64,000 nucleotides of DNA from Prunus persica (taxonomy: Eukaryota > Streptophyta > Magnoliopsida > Rosales > Rosaceae). The stretch spans positions 17,916,361 to 17,980,360 of the forward strand of contig NC_034014.1 of assembly GCF_000346465.2 (NCBI RefSeq), in the 5' to 3' direction. Shown here piece by piece: positions 34,401-46,330 of the stretch. Position numbers and translations under genes: made by a program. The first letter of the stretch is position 1, and each line of letters begins with the position of its first letter. The notes beneath the pieces are model-generated. The model worked only from the letters and a program-made list of their open reading frames with translations. It made no database searches and was not told where the DNA came from.

Positions 34401-35989
34401 CCTGATATATATTCATGAATTATTAATGCATATTTTACAAATTGTAAGTTGAATACACTGCATAGATTAAAGCCTCGAAGAGCAAAACATGAGTATAGCA
34501 GTGATCAACGAGATGCACGTCTACTGCATAGCAAATGATATGGATTGAGGTCCCAGAAGGACAATCCATTAACATGTCAATTTTAATATGGTGCAAGCCT
34601 AATGCGTAGCAAATTATATGGTTTAAAATCCCAGAAGGACAATTCATTGGCCGAAAATGAAAAGAGGCAAATCCATTACAGATGAGAATGAATGTAAAAG
34701 AACAAACCCATAGTACGAACCCCAAAAGATGTTAACCCTGAGGGTTATACATGGGTGTTCGGAATAAAGAGGAATGTACTCACTTTATATGACATAATGT
34801 TTCTAGCAGAAACAAGAAATGTTGGGGTTCTCCATGTTTACAGATGCACAGAGCATATCGCCAAAAGTAATTCTCTAAAGATGTACAAGTAAAACAAATA
34901 GTTGGGTTAAAGCTATGTAATGTGTCATGAAGTGTAATCCCTAAAATAAAAGCCTTGAAGGATTGAAATTGCATAAAGTAAGTCCCTAAAGGGCATGTGC
35001 CTGAAGTGCAAATTTTGTACTCAATACTAATATGTATAAATTGCCTCCATGAGTACATTCATTATGATATGGTTGCAACACATTACGACTCCTTAAGAGT
35101 TGATAATTGATCAAAATTGCTGAAGAGTTAATACTTGGTTAAACATCCCGAAGAGTTCAAGAAATATTTGTCTCGGCCAAAAGATCGAGCATTATGCCAA
35201 CGAGATTCTTGCTTATACTAAGAAAGTATTGAAGCATTTTTATATGGGATATTCGTTGGCATTTAAATGATTTTTCGGAAGTATACTGGACTGGATATTG
35301 TATTTTTCAGATACAGCTCAGCTCCATCACCACCACTTTGGGATTATGTGAGGCATATTTGGTGCTATCTCCTCATAACACCATATACACATATTCTTTT
35401 CAAGTGAAATAGCCCAGGTTTTGTTGGATATGCGGACTATGGAAATTTCAATGGTTTAGTGACGTTGCTGCTGTAATAAATCCAAATCCAGATGTTGTAG
35501 TCCAACAACTAAAACTCTCTTTTGGACCTCCACCAGGATTGGCATGGCCATATCAGGAAAAACACTCTTATTGTACAAATAGCTGGAGTACCTAGACAGG
35601 CAAAGATCCAGGCTGGCCAAAGGGGAGGAGCCTTCGCCATTCAAGAATAAGGAGTTCCAGTTCTTCCAGCAGGTCCAACACCAGTTCATGTTCCCTAGAA
35701 CCAGCGGCCAACAGCAGGTCTAGTAGTCCAACAGCTAGCACTTTCACCTATTCCACGCCCAGAGGTTCTACATGGCTAGCTAGTGGCACATTTGCCTGAA
35801 CAACCAGTCGTGTTGCCTTACAGACCTAGAAGCATGGATCCCAATCCATTTCCCCCACTAACAAGAGGCAGATGGGGAATTAACCATTTTGCCAATAATG
35901 ACAGGAATAGGCTGAGGTGAAGAACATAGGGAGGAGGTCATACCTAGACTATACATAATGGAGTAGAGGGCTAAACACAATCAGCCAGA
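34401..35989. other. non-coding leader of the gypsy-like region
   Basis: No gene is visible. A diverged pair of segments with CCCAGAAGGACAAT (near 34551 and 34631) suggests an old local duplication. Pro/Gln-rich coding-like sequence toward 35700-35980 may be a decayed gag start. Confidence 0.45.
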
Positions 35990-37323
35990 ACTGGGACGGA
36001 ACTTACCTCATGTTAACACTTTGAATGACATGGGAGCACTCCAAAGGATGATTAGAGAGATGATGGATCCTGAGGCCATAAGATGAGATAGGCCCATTTA
36101 TAGGAAACCATATCCAGCTTACATTTATCATATGCCTCTTCCCCCATATTTTAAAGTACCAAAGTTCACTATGTTCAATGGAGAGGATGCTCATGCGTCA
36201 TCAGTGGAACATATGGGCAGATTTTCTGTCCAGTGCATAACTATAGAGAATAATCCCCTATTGAAGGTTAGGCTTTTTGGAAATTCCCTGTCCAGACAGG
36301 CATTTACTTGGTATACCATCTTACCAGCCTATTCTATCCAGACATGGGAACATATGGAGAATGCATTCCACGACTACTATTTCAGAATTCAGCACCATTA
36401 GTGACCTTGTTGCTCTTAAACAGAGTGAAGATGAACCTGCCCATGATTTCATCACCAGGTTTAGAAAGCTCAAAATGAAGTGCAAAATCCCCATGGAAGA
36501 AAGACATTTCATCCAGATGGCTCAGACCGCCCTCAAGATTTCTCTGAGAAAGAGATTAGATGGGATAGTGTTTGGAGACTTGGCAGAATTGGCAGATAAG
36601 GCCTCCAAGTATGAAGAATTGCTAAGGGAAGAGCAGCAGAAGAGAAATTCTTCCAAAAGGCATATACTACAAGACACCATCTTCCTGAGTCCATTTGGTT
36701 GAGGTAGAATCAGAAGAAGGCTAAGATAGTTCAGAGGAAATTGAGGTAGCAGTAGAAGAAATGGCAGAGTTGAAGCACCCTATTAGCTGCAAGGCTTTGA
36801 TCAAACCACCAAAGGATCAAAAGCCACCGCCATTTACAAAAGGGTTTGTCCCAAACAAACCAGCATAAAACAAGGTCTATTCTTTCTATTTAACCAAAGT
36901 TGACGTTCGGTTTGATGAGATGCTCCAACAAAGGGTGATCGAAACGCCTCACAAGTTGCCTAAGCCAGAAGAACTCAAGGGCAGACAGTATTACAAATGG
37001 CACAACTCTTGTAATCATTCCATCAACAGTTGTATTGTTTTCAAAGACGTCATACAAGAAGGAATAACGGCAGGAAGGCTCAAGCTGGTTGAGAAACCTC
37101 CTACAGTGACAATAGACCTTTTTCCTCAACCTCAAGTCAACATGGTCAATTTAAAATGGCAAGAACAGGAGAAAGGCAAGCTGATAGTGGAAGTCAGTCC
37201 TAACATGGGTAAAAAAGTCACAAAGGAGGTGAATCAAAAGCCAAAGGCTTCTATTTCAGTTGGGATAGTTCTGTGCAGCAGGTGCAAGTGCCAATGCAAG
37301 CTAGAAATAGCGTTGGATGAGTA
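35990..37323 (+). pseudogene. Ty3/gypsy gag remnant
   Basis: From about 36020 the + strand encodes a retrotransposon gag (PF03732-type). It has an MIREMMDPEA block, then PYPAYI.HMPLPPYFKVPKFTMF, a FGNSLSRQAFTWY block near 36280, then after a frame change near 36390 an ALKQSEDEPAHDFITRFRKL block and a K.RLDGIVFGDLAEL.DKA block (to 36640). A later frame, 36920-37323, has PKPEELKGRQYYKWH.S..H....C, a degenerate zinc-binding-like region found downstream of gag in Tat/Ogre-like elements. Breaks include a TGA near 36084, the frame change near 36390 and a stop at 36700. The product would be the capsid-like protein; no protease or reverse transcriptase follows. Confidence 0.75.
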
Positions 37324-37404
37324 GAAACAACTCATATCGAGTGTTTTTAACAAAATCAGAGCATCACACCAGCAGACATCAGTTCCAACTCAAACGACAT
37401 GAAA

Positions 37405-37455
37405 ATGTTTAAATGGGACGGGTTGGCCCGACATGGCCTGTTTGACACCTCTAGT
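37405..37455. mobile_element. end fragment of a hAT-type MITE
   Basis: GACGGGTTGGCCCGAC...GTTTGACACCTCTA. The reverse complement starts TAGAGGTGTCAAAC, a typical end of this MITE class. Only one end is present. Confidence 0.5.
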
Positions 37456-38109
37456 AAGCATTGTCAATTCATTATCGCCTCAACACGTGCCACGTGTTCC
37501 AACTATATATCATGAAAATCTAGCAAGTGATTCGTGACGTGATGCTCCAATGCCTGAGCTGACGATAACACAGTTTACATAATGTTATTAATTTATGCAT
37601 TATAATATAGGTGGACAATTTTTTTTTCATGACAGTTGGACTTTATTTTTGGGTTTCTAAAACATTGTTGTCATTGAGAATCATCATCAATTTGGCGTGG
37701 GACAACATTCCATTCACTTGCGTGTATTGTAGTCATAAGGAAAAAAAAACATGTAATTGAGGAACTATTTGTGTATTAGACAGACCATGTAATTATTTTG
37801 TCCTCATTGAATGAAATAGAGTTCAATTAACTTGAGAAATTTCAGTCTTGAATATGTTATTTTTATATATTCGCAAGTGTATGCAATGAAAAAATATTTT
37901 TATTTATATTATACATTGTGTATATAGTTCTTGTTTATTGCTTTTTTTATTGTTTGTATAGCCCTTTATTGCCTTTGTATTGCTCCCATATCACCTTTTT
38001 GTTTCAAGTTTGTATTCCAATTATTGTGAAATAGACGGTATAATGTGGAATATTGAACTCGTACCATTTAAAAAAAAAAGGGACCCAGATCAGCCGCCAC
38101 GTTAGGGCT
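37456..38109. other. intergenic, AT-rich
   Basis: No gene or repeat can be supported. Confidence 0.5.
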
Positions 38110-38310
38110 AGACTAGTGGTAGCAATTCGATGCAAATCCGATAAACGACTCGAAACTCATACGATTAATATTGCGGGTAAAATTTGAATCAACCCGCCAT
38201 ACACGTCTATTAAACAAGTGGATTTCAGATGAACCTGCCAACCTGCGAAATGACCTACCTAACACGTTTATTTTTTAATTTTTAATTTTTATTAATAATA
38301 ATAATTATGT
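38110..38310. mobile_element. partial copy of the 25170-type hAT MITE
   Basis: It starts CTAGTGGTAGCAATTCG and carries ACGACTCGAAACTC, AACCCGCC and CACGTTTATT words in the same order as the left end of the element at 25170. There is no matching right end, so it is truncated. Confidence 0.6.
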
Positions 38311-40186
38311 GTCCTGATGTGGGCGGGGACGAGAATTCCCCTCATATCTTGGAATTGCGCTTCTGTTTTGGTTTCAATTCTAATTTGGATGATCTAGAAA
38401 TCTTTATTTTCTGTTCTTATGTTGTTTTAATTCTGTAAGCTTTTAAGTTTCCCAACTTTCTAGGGTGAAGGAATTGGCACGTATTTGTTGTGCTTGGTGG
38501 GTCTTCCAAAGTGAGGCGAAGAATACAGAGAGTTTCTGTTTCCTCTGAATGCTTGGTCTGTCTAAGCCCCTTTTTTCGTCTTGAGGCTTCCTATTTATAA
38601 GCTCCTGCAGGATGCTTGACCTAAATAGCTTTCCTTCTTTAAGACCTTCGTTTGTGGAATTCTGATTTGATTTAAAATCAATTCCAATAATTTGGCAATT
38701 TAACCAAATTATCTTCGATTGATTGACTTGATTAATATTTGATTTAAATCAAAGTCAATCACAGAAGATTCTTTCCTTTAATTTTGTCTTCACTTTGAAT
38801 CATTTGATGCACTCCGTCAGATGTCGACACGTGTCACTTTTGACAACTAATCCGATTTTGATGAGTCATAAGCCACATGGGCGAATTATGAGGCCCACAA
38901 TTCAATCCACCGTACCCTAATTATTTTTCTTATCTAATAGAATTTATTGCGCTAAAATTTCTTTGTCTACACTTGGTACACAAAGAAGTATGAAATTGTT
39001 GAATTTATCCTATCACATTACTTGAAGATATAGATTCAAAATAACTTGTTTATTCGTGTTATGGTAGTTATAATTATTTATATAAAAATTTTATAATATA
39101 AAAATTATTTTTAAAAATGGGGTTAAATTGATTGAATTCTTGTTGAGATTTCTTCATAAATTATCCTTTCTTCATATAGAAGAAAAAAAAGTCAGTAGCT
39201 AGATATGGTTAAGGGGCATCAAATGCATATGGTGAGCTACAACAATGGTCAAAGATCCTAACATAACTCGGTTAATAGATAATTGACCATGCTACGACAT
39301 CGTAGGGTTTATCATGACAAGGGCTTTTACTCATGGAGCTATATTTTTATTAGACCATAAAAAAGCCAATAAGGGGCATACTTGGACAATTCATCTCTCT
39401 CAACTTGAATCCCATGAGGATGGCCTTGGAAAGTTTGAACATAAGCAAGAGGGATTCATAAATCCTCTAGACGTAGAACGCGCAGGGCCTTAAACCCTCG
39501 AACTATTTTTCCGCATGACCTTCCTTACGATGTGGTCACTGTAGTAGAGTTTAACCACCAAGTTTAGGAAGGATTGGTATGGTTCCTCTACTCCTGGGAC
39601 TCTAGAATATAGAACTATGAATGAAGAAAGGCATGAGAGAAAAAGCATATTGGCTATTGATAGTCCCATATGTTATTGGTGAAATGATAGAATCCATAAA
39701 AAATATTCAACATGCTATAGAAGGAATTTCATAGGGACCCTATGAGAATTTAGAAATACAATACTTTGATAGCAAAAGGAATCCAGAATGGAATGATCTT
39801 GAATATCGATGTAACTACCTATCATATTTGTTTAGTTTTTTTTTCTTTGGAATAATTATATTTTACCCATTCGATGTTTAAACTATGTGTAGGGCTCCCT
39901 TGTGTCTTTTTCTAGAATTGGGTGGGAAGGTGTGGTACTCTTTTCACTCGATCAGATTTTCCTCCATTAGTAGGTTTTTTTATGACTAGGTTTTAATTGA
40001 GGCCACTCTTAGGGGCTTCTGTGAGTTTTTTTTTCTTCCTAGAATTGGTGATTGTATTTGATTGTTTCTTCAGTTAATGAATTTGTTCTTTCTTCTTGAT
40101 AAATAAAAAAAAAAAATTATGTGTCAATTTAATACCTCATGTTAAAAAGTTGGAATGTGAGACCTGAAATCTAGTTTTTGGTGTAA
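38311..40186. other. intergenic, nothing recognised
   Basis: There is no open frame of useful length. The text near 39190-39830 has more balanced composition and could be a very old pseudogene, but stops occur in every frame and I recognise no motif. Confidence 0.4.
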
Positions 40187-40543
40187 TGTTAGACTAGGCT
40201 TCATCATTTGGTCGAAAAAAAGCCTGGTCCTGCCCGTTATGGGCTTTGAGATGGCCCAGCCCACCTTGGGTTGGGCTAGGCTTGGGTTTGAGTGTCTGAA
40301 GCGCAGCCGGCCCATAAGCTTGGCCCGATTAAGCCCAAGAAAGTCCGGTCCTGCCAGTTCACAAAAGCCCTGCCCGTTAGGCCTGCATACATATATAATT
40401 ATGTATAAATAAGAATTTAGTTTTAGGATTATATCACTTAAATCACATATATAATTTGTTTCATTTCATTTACTTTTCTTTACTCATTTCTAGTTTATAA
40501 TTGGATGATTAACACATTAATTTGTGTCAATTATTAATTCGAC

Positions 40544-40546
<3 letters not shown>

Positions 40547-40578
<32 letters not shown>
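40547..40578. repeat. (TA)n microsatellite
   Basis: About sixteen TA units inside the hAT MITE. Confidence 0.95.
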
Positions 40579-40581
<3 letters not shown>

Positions 40582-40763
40582 AGAAACAACATATCACATC
40601 ACCAAATATAATCATATCACGAAACATAATCGTACGACCAAATATAATCATGCTTTTCTTGAACACACAAACAAATATTTGCATATTTATTCATACCATC
40701 CTTGAAAAAAAATATTTTTTTTGATACTTATTATTTTTTAAAATGCATTACGGTCTAATTATG

Positions 40764-40930
40764 TAATAACCTCAAAAATAATACTTAGTTTTATTATTTT
40801 TGTAGAAAATCTTATTAAGTTGTGTGACTTTATTGGGTGTTTTATGAATTTGGTTTGGTGTGAAAATATTGGAATTAAATGAGTTTAATCTCAAATTTGG
40901 ACTAAAATTCCCTTATGATTAAGTTTATGA
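40764..40930 (+). mobile_element. truncated copy of the 3298-type LTR start
   Basis: TGTAATAACC here is followed by the same order of words as at 3298-3460 (TATTATTTT, GGATTGA/GGAATTAAAT, GTTTAATTTCAA/GTTTAATCTCAA, CCCTTA). Similarity is partial and ends at about 40930, inside the hAT MITE. Confidence 0.5.
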
Positions 40931-41152
40931 TTTTTTTTAATGAAGTAGACCCATTTAGGCCCGGTACGGCCCATGGGTCGGACTTGGGCTTTGAGTTTTC
41001 TAAAAAAAACCGGCCCGGCTCATTGACTAGCCCTATGTTAGACTAACACCACCTTAATGTCCAAATATGCAGACTAGGATAAAAGACTGCCAAACCCAGA
41101 AAATGGACCCAAAATAGCTCACTTAATAAAAAATAAAAAAAATAAAAGCTGA

Positions 41153-41400
41153 AAAATTTGCATAAATACCACCTAAACTTTTAGTCATGTGCGTGATTAT
41201 CATATGAACTTTCAATTTTTACTATTAACCACCTTAACTTTGCAAAGTGTAGCAATTTAACGAAAATCTTAATAGAGTTACACGTAGGTGGTAAATTGCT
41301 ACACTTTATAAAATTTAGGTGATTAATAATTAAAATTAAAAATTTAGGTGGTAATTGCGAACATTCTTAAAAGTTCAGGTGGTATTTATACAAATTTTCT
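41153..41400. mobile_element. palindromic MITE, about 250 bp
   Basis: The two halves are imperfect inverted repeats of about 115 bp: AAATTTGCATAAATACCACC at the left and the reverse complement of GGTGGTATTTATACAAATTT at the right. An AAATAAAA-like sequence flanks both sides, a possible 8-9 bp target duplication. No coding content. Confidence 0.75.
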
Positions 41401-41575
41401 AAATAAAATTAATTGTTTAATTTGAGAAAGATGCCATTTCTACTAAAATTTATCCAGATGACAAGTTTGCAAGAGTTTATGTGGAGCTTGATTTATCCAA
41501 ACTTTTGGTTCCCAGGTCATTAAGAGTAGGCATTTTTTTTTTTCAGAAAACCTCGACGTAACGAGGAAAACTTAC

Positions 41576-41720
41576 AGTAAAGTATGAGAACCTTCCTTTA
41601 ATATGTTTCAACTATTGCATTGTTGGACACGGAAGAGGCCATTGTCCTTCTGCTGCTCTTATGGAAAATCTAAATTTAGAAGATAAGGATGGTGTTGATT
41701 CTGTTATGAATGTGCCATGG
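41576..41720 (+). pseudogene. LINE-type zinc-knuckle fragment
   Basis: The + frame near 41584-41722 reads YENLPLICFNYCIVGHGRGH followed by CPSA and an acidic LNLEDKD stretch, then a stop. The pattern resembles the CF.CG..GH....C knuckle of plant LINE/DUF4283 proteins, with the second Cys position shifted (NYC instead of NCG), which would break zinc binding. It is preceded by a T-run and no intact frame. Confidence 0.5.
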
Positions 41721-42803
41721 TAAAGGAGAATTTGATAGCACTTGAAAACCCGTATACCGCTGTCTGTGGAATCATGTGTATGTGCATCAATATAAGATCA
41801 AGTTTTTTTTTTTGGATCAATGGGTTTGAATTTTTTTTTTCTTACTTCTCTTATGAAATTTTCAAAAAGGATAATATTTCTTCTTTTCAGAATACCATTT
41901 CTAAATTGCTTCCAAATTTCGATGACAAAATGCATTTTTAAGAAGGTAGATAGTCTGATATCCCAAATTGTGCTAGCTTGTGTCCCTCTTCCGTTCCCTC
42001 TCTATTGGTTGAGTTCATCTACATTTGTATTGATCCATATTTTAACCAAGGATGGCCTTCTGGGTCCTCAATAGCCCTTGTATTTTGGTTGGCTATCACA
42101 TGTTCATGTGTTTTTCCTATCTTCCACAAAAAAGAGAAACCCAAAAAAATATTTCAACGGTTCTAGCCAAGTGGAAAAAGGCATTGACTTGCAGACTAGT
42201 AGCCTCAAGTTTGAACCCCTATAACACCATAGTAGTGAGTGTGAAAAATCCCCCTCCCCTATAATTTAAACAATCGCTAATACTAAAAAAAACACTCTAT
42301 TTTAGCACTAAAATAACTACACGAACAAGAATAACAATCACAAATTCATGAGCAACAATACCGCTAAATACACATGAAATGTCAAGACCACCCCTCATTT
42401 ATGTGCATTTAGTGCTGATTTTGCTCATGAAGTTGTGATGGTGGCATTCTTACTCATGGTACCTGTTCTAGTCAAAGAAGGGTTCCAAAGGAGGAGGGAT
42501 AATTGTTTAGTATCTAGAAGAACAATTGTGATAGACATATGTTTCATAAGGAAGTCATAAAATTAAAATTAAAACATATTGTGCTAAAATAAGCCAAGGC
42601 AATTGTATCACAATATTATTCCTGTATAACATTAAAACATATGGAAATGAAGTCTCCAAAGCTCTCTGCTCGTTGTATGTTGAGCAAAAGCATCTCCAAT
42701 AAGTGCTGTTAAATAAATTGTCAACTAAATGCAACAAAGATATAATTAAATATATATATATATAAATAATATTTTAAGGTACCTCTTGTATAATTTTCAA
42801 CAT
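41721..42803. other. intergenic; possible SINE-like piece at about 42160-42230
   Basis: TCTAGCCAAGTGG at 42162 and CAAGTTTGAACCCC near 42208 resemble the A and B boxes of a tRNA-derived SINE, about 45 bp apart. The rest is AT-rich with no gene. It includes the region just downstream of the NF-YB stop codon. Confidence 0.35.
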
Positions 42804-43493
42804 CTACCATCCTATGCCATTATGAAGATGATGAGTTGCCAAATCTCTGTTTCCATTCACATCTCCACTCTCATTAATCCTACTCAAATTATAAGCCCCA
42901 GCACTCACCAAATTGTAGTTTTGAGTCACTTCCTGCTGTTGCTGTTGTCCCTCAAGAAAATAGAAGCCACCATTGAAAAGATCCACCTTAGAGGTTGACA
43001 TAGAAATATTATTGGCATTAAGAACTGTGTTCATTTGCTCATTGTTAGAACTATGCTGCATATTGGTGTTTGAAGTGTTGAGATGTTGCTGCTGTTGTTG
43101 AGAAGGGTCTTCTTCTTGTCTAGTCATGGAGTTCTTCTCCCCCTCAGTCTCCCTATACTTGTTGAGATACCCTTTCAAGGGTCCTACATAATTCTCAAAT
43201 CCAAGGGTTGTCATGGCCCAAAGAAGGTCATCTCCATTGATAGTCTTCCTTTTCTCCCTCAGGCACTTGTCAGACGCTTCACCCGTGATGAAGCTTATGA
43301 ACTCAGACACACACTCCTGGACGGTTTCCTTGGCCTCCTTTGAGATCTTGGCATTTGCAGGGAGGGACTTCTTCATGATACGGCTCACGTTAGCAATGGG
43401 GAGGAACTTGTCTTGCTCTTTGGAAGAGCCGTCTGAGACATTCCCAGACAAAGGGCTTCCAACCGGGCTGGTTTGGTTTCTTCTTCCACTCAT
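42804..43493 (-). CDS. NF-Y subunit B (NF-YB7-like), intronless
   Basis: Single exon, 229 aa. ATG at 43493, TAG at 42806-42804. The histone-fold domain spans about residues 29-118: [73 protein letters not shown] pairs with NF-YC and then NF-YA to bind CCAAT boxes and control transcription in the nucleus. Residue 52 is Lys, where LEC1-type proteins carry Asp, so it is a non-LEC1 type. The Gln-rich tail (about 130-200) and terminal GIGW resemble Arabidopsis NF-YB7. Unusual residues are Leu for the common Gln in DKC.RE, and Gly at two places in [11 protein letters not shown] where Glu and Val are usual. It lies among transposons but the frame is intact. The exact subgroup needs a tree. Confidence 0.9.
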   Translation of the reverse strand: MSGRRNQTSPVGSPLSGNVSDGSSKEQDKFLPIANVSRIMKKSLPANAKISKEAKETVQECVSEFISFITGEASDKCLREKRKTINGDDLLWAMTTLGFENYVGPLKGYLNKYRETEGEKNSMTRQEEDPSQQQQQHLNTSNTNMQHSSNNEQMNTVLNANNISMSTSKVDLFNGGFYFLEGQQQQQEVTQNYNLVSAGAYNLSRINESGDVNGNRDLATHHLHNGIGW

Positions 43494-44572
43494 AGAGTTA
43501 AGCTCAGAGTGATTGTGTGAAATAGAAAAGGGAAATGCAAGTGAAGGAAAATGTGTACTGGTTTTTCTTTTTCTTCCTTTTTCTTTCTTGTGTTGAGTGT
43601 TTGTTGTGGAATCTAAGGGGAAGAGTCTGGGGTTTTAAAGCTAGCAGAAGTGGGGGAAAAAGGAAGCAAAATAGATTATTGTTTATTTTATCTTTGGTAA
43701 AAAAAATTAAATAAAAAAGAGAGTGGAGAGGCGGTTTGATGTGGACAAAAAAGAAAAACAAACACTGGGAGATTAGAACAACTGCAAAGGATGGTGTGGG
43801 AAGGTGTGGAATCTTTGGAGGAAGAAGAAAAAAAAAACTACATGTGGTGTTAAATAATAACAAAAGAAAATAAATAATGAATTGATACTGTGACCTTTTC
43901 TGGTGTGGAAGTTCCATGGGACCAAGAAGAAGAATTGGAGGTAGGACATGAAAAATAAGCAAACTCTTCCCAAATATATGTATTGGTTCTCCTTTAATCT
44001 GTTTGATTTTCACTTGTTTGCTATATGCATTGCAGGTCCTTTTCCTTTGTACCTTTGACTATAATTTAAAATTCAAATGGAATGGCAATGGAAAAATAGA
44101 AAGCCTGCACAGGAGACCTTAAATTTGTTTGAACATGTCCAATAGGTGCAGTGTGTAATAAGCTATCACTGCCGGAACTGACCTCAACTTCAATTTCTTC
44201 CAGGCATGTCTTTCTTAACCTAGAGTTTGATCTCAACTACTTAATCAGAAATACATATATATATATATATATATCGCTTGTATGTAACTCTGCATCCGAG
44301 ATCATAGGTTCGATTTTCCCTTAACATTAGTCGTATAAAAATAAAAAAAATAAAGAGAGCACAACCCATTGCACTGATGTACAAGTCACATTGCCTCTTT
44401 TCTCAAGTGTAATTTACTTGTATTGAATTAATTAATTACTTGCCTCTCTACCATTGACACCCCCTCCATCTACCCAATGGTTGCTGAACCAATAAGTATA
44501 AAACAGCTAAGTCTAGCAGTTGAGAACCCCAACTGCCTTAAGGCTTCCTGGCAAAAATAAAAACTTTTTTTA
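43494..44572 (-). other. upstream region of the NF-YB gene
   Basis: The likely 5' UTR and promoter. AG-rich on the + strand at 43560-43900 (CT-rich on the coding strand), with an (AT)n tract at 44251-44272. A box-B-like GGTTCGATTTTCC at 44308 hints at a SINE tail. Confidence 0.4.
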
Positions 44573-44686
44573 AACGGAAATAGCACTGTTTTGCTATCCT
44601 CTGCTAATAATACAATGACACATGGAAAATTTATCTCATGTGTCATTGTGTTATAGGCCGAGAATAGCAAAAAGTGCTACTCCGTT
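44573..44686. repeat. fold-back MITE / hairpin, about 114 bp
   Basis: The arms AACGGAAATAGCACTGTTTTGCTAT... and ...ATAGCAAAAAGTGCTACTCCGTT pair across nearly the whole length, with a loop near 44630-44640 between CACATG and CATGTG. No coding content. Confidence 0.75.
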
Positions 44687-46239
44687 GTATGAGAATTTCT
44701 CGCCTTGTCAGCACCAGCCAGTGCACATAACACATCGATGTGACAGTTTACATGCCTTGTTGTCAACCAAGGAATCAGCCACATCATCAACCAGTTGGCC
44801 TTGTCTCTAGAGCAGCTAGGCCCTTCTTCAGTGCTAAGTAACAAATATAGGTGGCATATATCCTGAATAAAAGTTTTGGTACATTCATAGGAGCCAGAAA
44901 CCATCCCATGTTCCTGTCTTCAACAATCTTTGGAGATATTTTGTTGATCAATTTTAGACTTCAATTTACTGACCATAATAAAAATAAAAAAAACTGAAAA
45001 ATCTTTTGACTTCAATTTATACCAATGGATCATTGAAATATCTTCTGTTTTTCTGTAATGGAGGACTTGGTATCTTTGCACGGCTTAAAAAGGCAAAGCA
45101 AAAAGAGGGAGGCGCATATAATGCTTAGCTTAGCTCTATCTTCCTCTATGTCTTTCCAAGATTCCCTCTGTCACATCTATAGACGTAAAGACTATCTTCT
45201 GCCTGCCACTCTCAATCTCTCAAGACATGCAATTGGATCCCTCCAATCTCAGTTTAATTCAATAGCTTCCTCCTAATTAGTTAAACTTGCCTCTTAGTAG
45301 AGCTCTTTGTGCACGTTTAAGATTTTTCTTATTGTGTGAAAAGGGTCAGTAGCTCAAATAGTTAAGAGCAGTTACTCATGCATCCGAAGGCATGCTTTTT
45401 TTTATCACGTGTTCATCCGCTATTTCTTACAAATAAAGATTATTATTTATTAGAAATGAGTGCTCAAACTAATTAGGTCCTAATTACACAGTTTATCATG
45501 TAAGAGAATTGTAGCTTAAATAGTTAAGAATATTTACTATTTACTCTAAATCGTGTGTTCGATTGTCCTCTCTCTAATATAGTTTCGATTCTGAAATGTG
45601 CAAATCTGCTGTCTCCCAATCCATCATATTAAATTTAGCAAATGATGTGCTTGTACTTGCTTAGTTTAATAATTACTATACCTGTCGTCCCTTTTCTGTT
45701 CTTGGTCAAGTAATTGTATTTTAATTTCGTTCAGTTCATTGATAATCTCTGCCTATAACTTTTAAAAACAGTATATCTTACCATAAAAATCTGAATAAAC
45801 TAAATAATAAGCATAAAAATACACTCAATAAATACCTTTTGATCAGGCTTGCGACAAATGGCTTCTTAAGGAACCGCCTCTCTACCTATATGCCTCTCTG
45901 TAATTTTGGACATGTCTATGTGCATGCTGACTCGGTGACTTGCAGTCCCGCTAGTCCCGCTAATGAACTGAAAAAATAATATGAGTTCATTATTCTACAT
46001 TGGTTTTCTCCATCATTCACACGACAACTATAGCAATTAAAAAATTAGGTAATAGGGCTTGACAATTAAGGTTGCAGCAGGATCAATCCTGCATTATATT
46101 AAGCTAATTTGTACGAACACAAATTTTAAGCTCTATAATATATCAGATCACTTGTTGGGTCAATATATCTCGTAAAATTCAAACGGTATGTAGGATATAG
46201 CTCAATACAAGAATTCTATGATGAAGACCTTATATATAG
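44687..46239. other. intergenic; two tRNA-like segments at 45340-45600
   Basis: GGTCAGTAGCTCAAATAGTTAAGAGC... with a degraded B box (45345-45420) and a diverged second copy (45500-45580, TAGCTTAAATAGTTAAGAATA ... TGTGTTCGATTGTCC) resemble heads of tRNA-derived SINEs. No protein gene is recognised. Confidence 0.4.
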
Positions 46240-46330
46240 TCCTTAGGTGAGGTTTTATCTCTTAGCCGTTTGATCAGATTAGTTAGTCTGATCCAACGAT
46301 TAAGAGATAGAACCTTGCCTAAGGATTAAG
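46238..46330. repeat. fold-back hairpin MITE, about 90 bp
   Basis: The arms CCTTAGGTGAGGTTTTATCT... and ...AGATAGAACCTTGCCTAAGG are complementary apart from a few G-T or single mismatches. The turn is at ATCAGATTAGTTAGTCTGAT. Confidence 0.8.

Larger units (their letters stand above)
28258..37404 (+). mobile_element. broken Ty3/gypsy retrotransposon region (Tat-like)
   Basis: The main evidence is a gag remnant at about 36000-37323, a long antisense reading frame at about 29990-30580, and repetitive sequence between and upstream. Element ends are not resolved: no clear LTR pair, primer site or pol was found. The upstream part (28800-29850) is full of variants of CCTGAAGTTCC, a pattern suggesting LTR or leader repeats. 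A hAT element (30888-32032) is inserted. The gag is cut at about 37330-37404, where a fragment of another transposon begins. Lineage assignment to Tat is from gag wording and the extra antisense frame and is an inference. Confidence 0.55.
40195..41035. mobile_element. hAT-type MITE, 841 bp, with nested fragment
   Basis: The perfect 8-bp target duplication TGTTAGAC lies at 40187-40194 and 41036-41043. Ends are TAGGCTTCATC and the reverse complement of GACTAGCCCTA. Subterminal regions are rich in GGCCC/GGGCC and GGGCTTGG words. A (TA)n tract lies at 40547-40578. Confidence 0.75.

Noticed and set aside
36890..37135. - strand frame across the gypsy gag
   Set aside because: Antisense shadow of the gag-side frame, which carries the recognisable block.
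42804..43493. LEC1 (embryo master regulator) identity for the NF-YB gene
   Set aside because: The LEC1-defining Asp position is Lys (residue 52), and the flanks and tail match the NF-YB7 type instead.
43083..43512. Two + strand frames opposite the NF-YB gene
   Set aside because: They are the antisense shadow of the NF-YB histone-fold exon; the - strand frame carries the conserved domain.
43504..44013. 169-codon - strand frame upstream of the NF-YB gene
   Set aside because: Low-complexity Phe/Leu/His/Lys content from the pyrimidine-rich leader; no homology recognised. It would be the 5' UTR.
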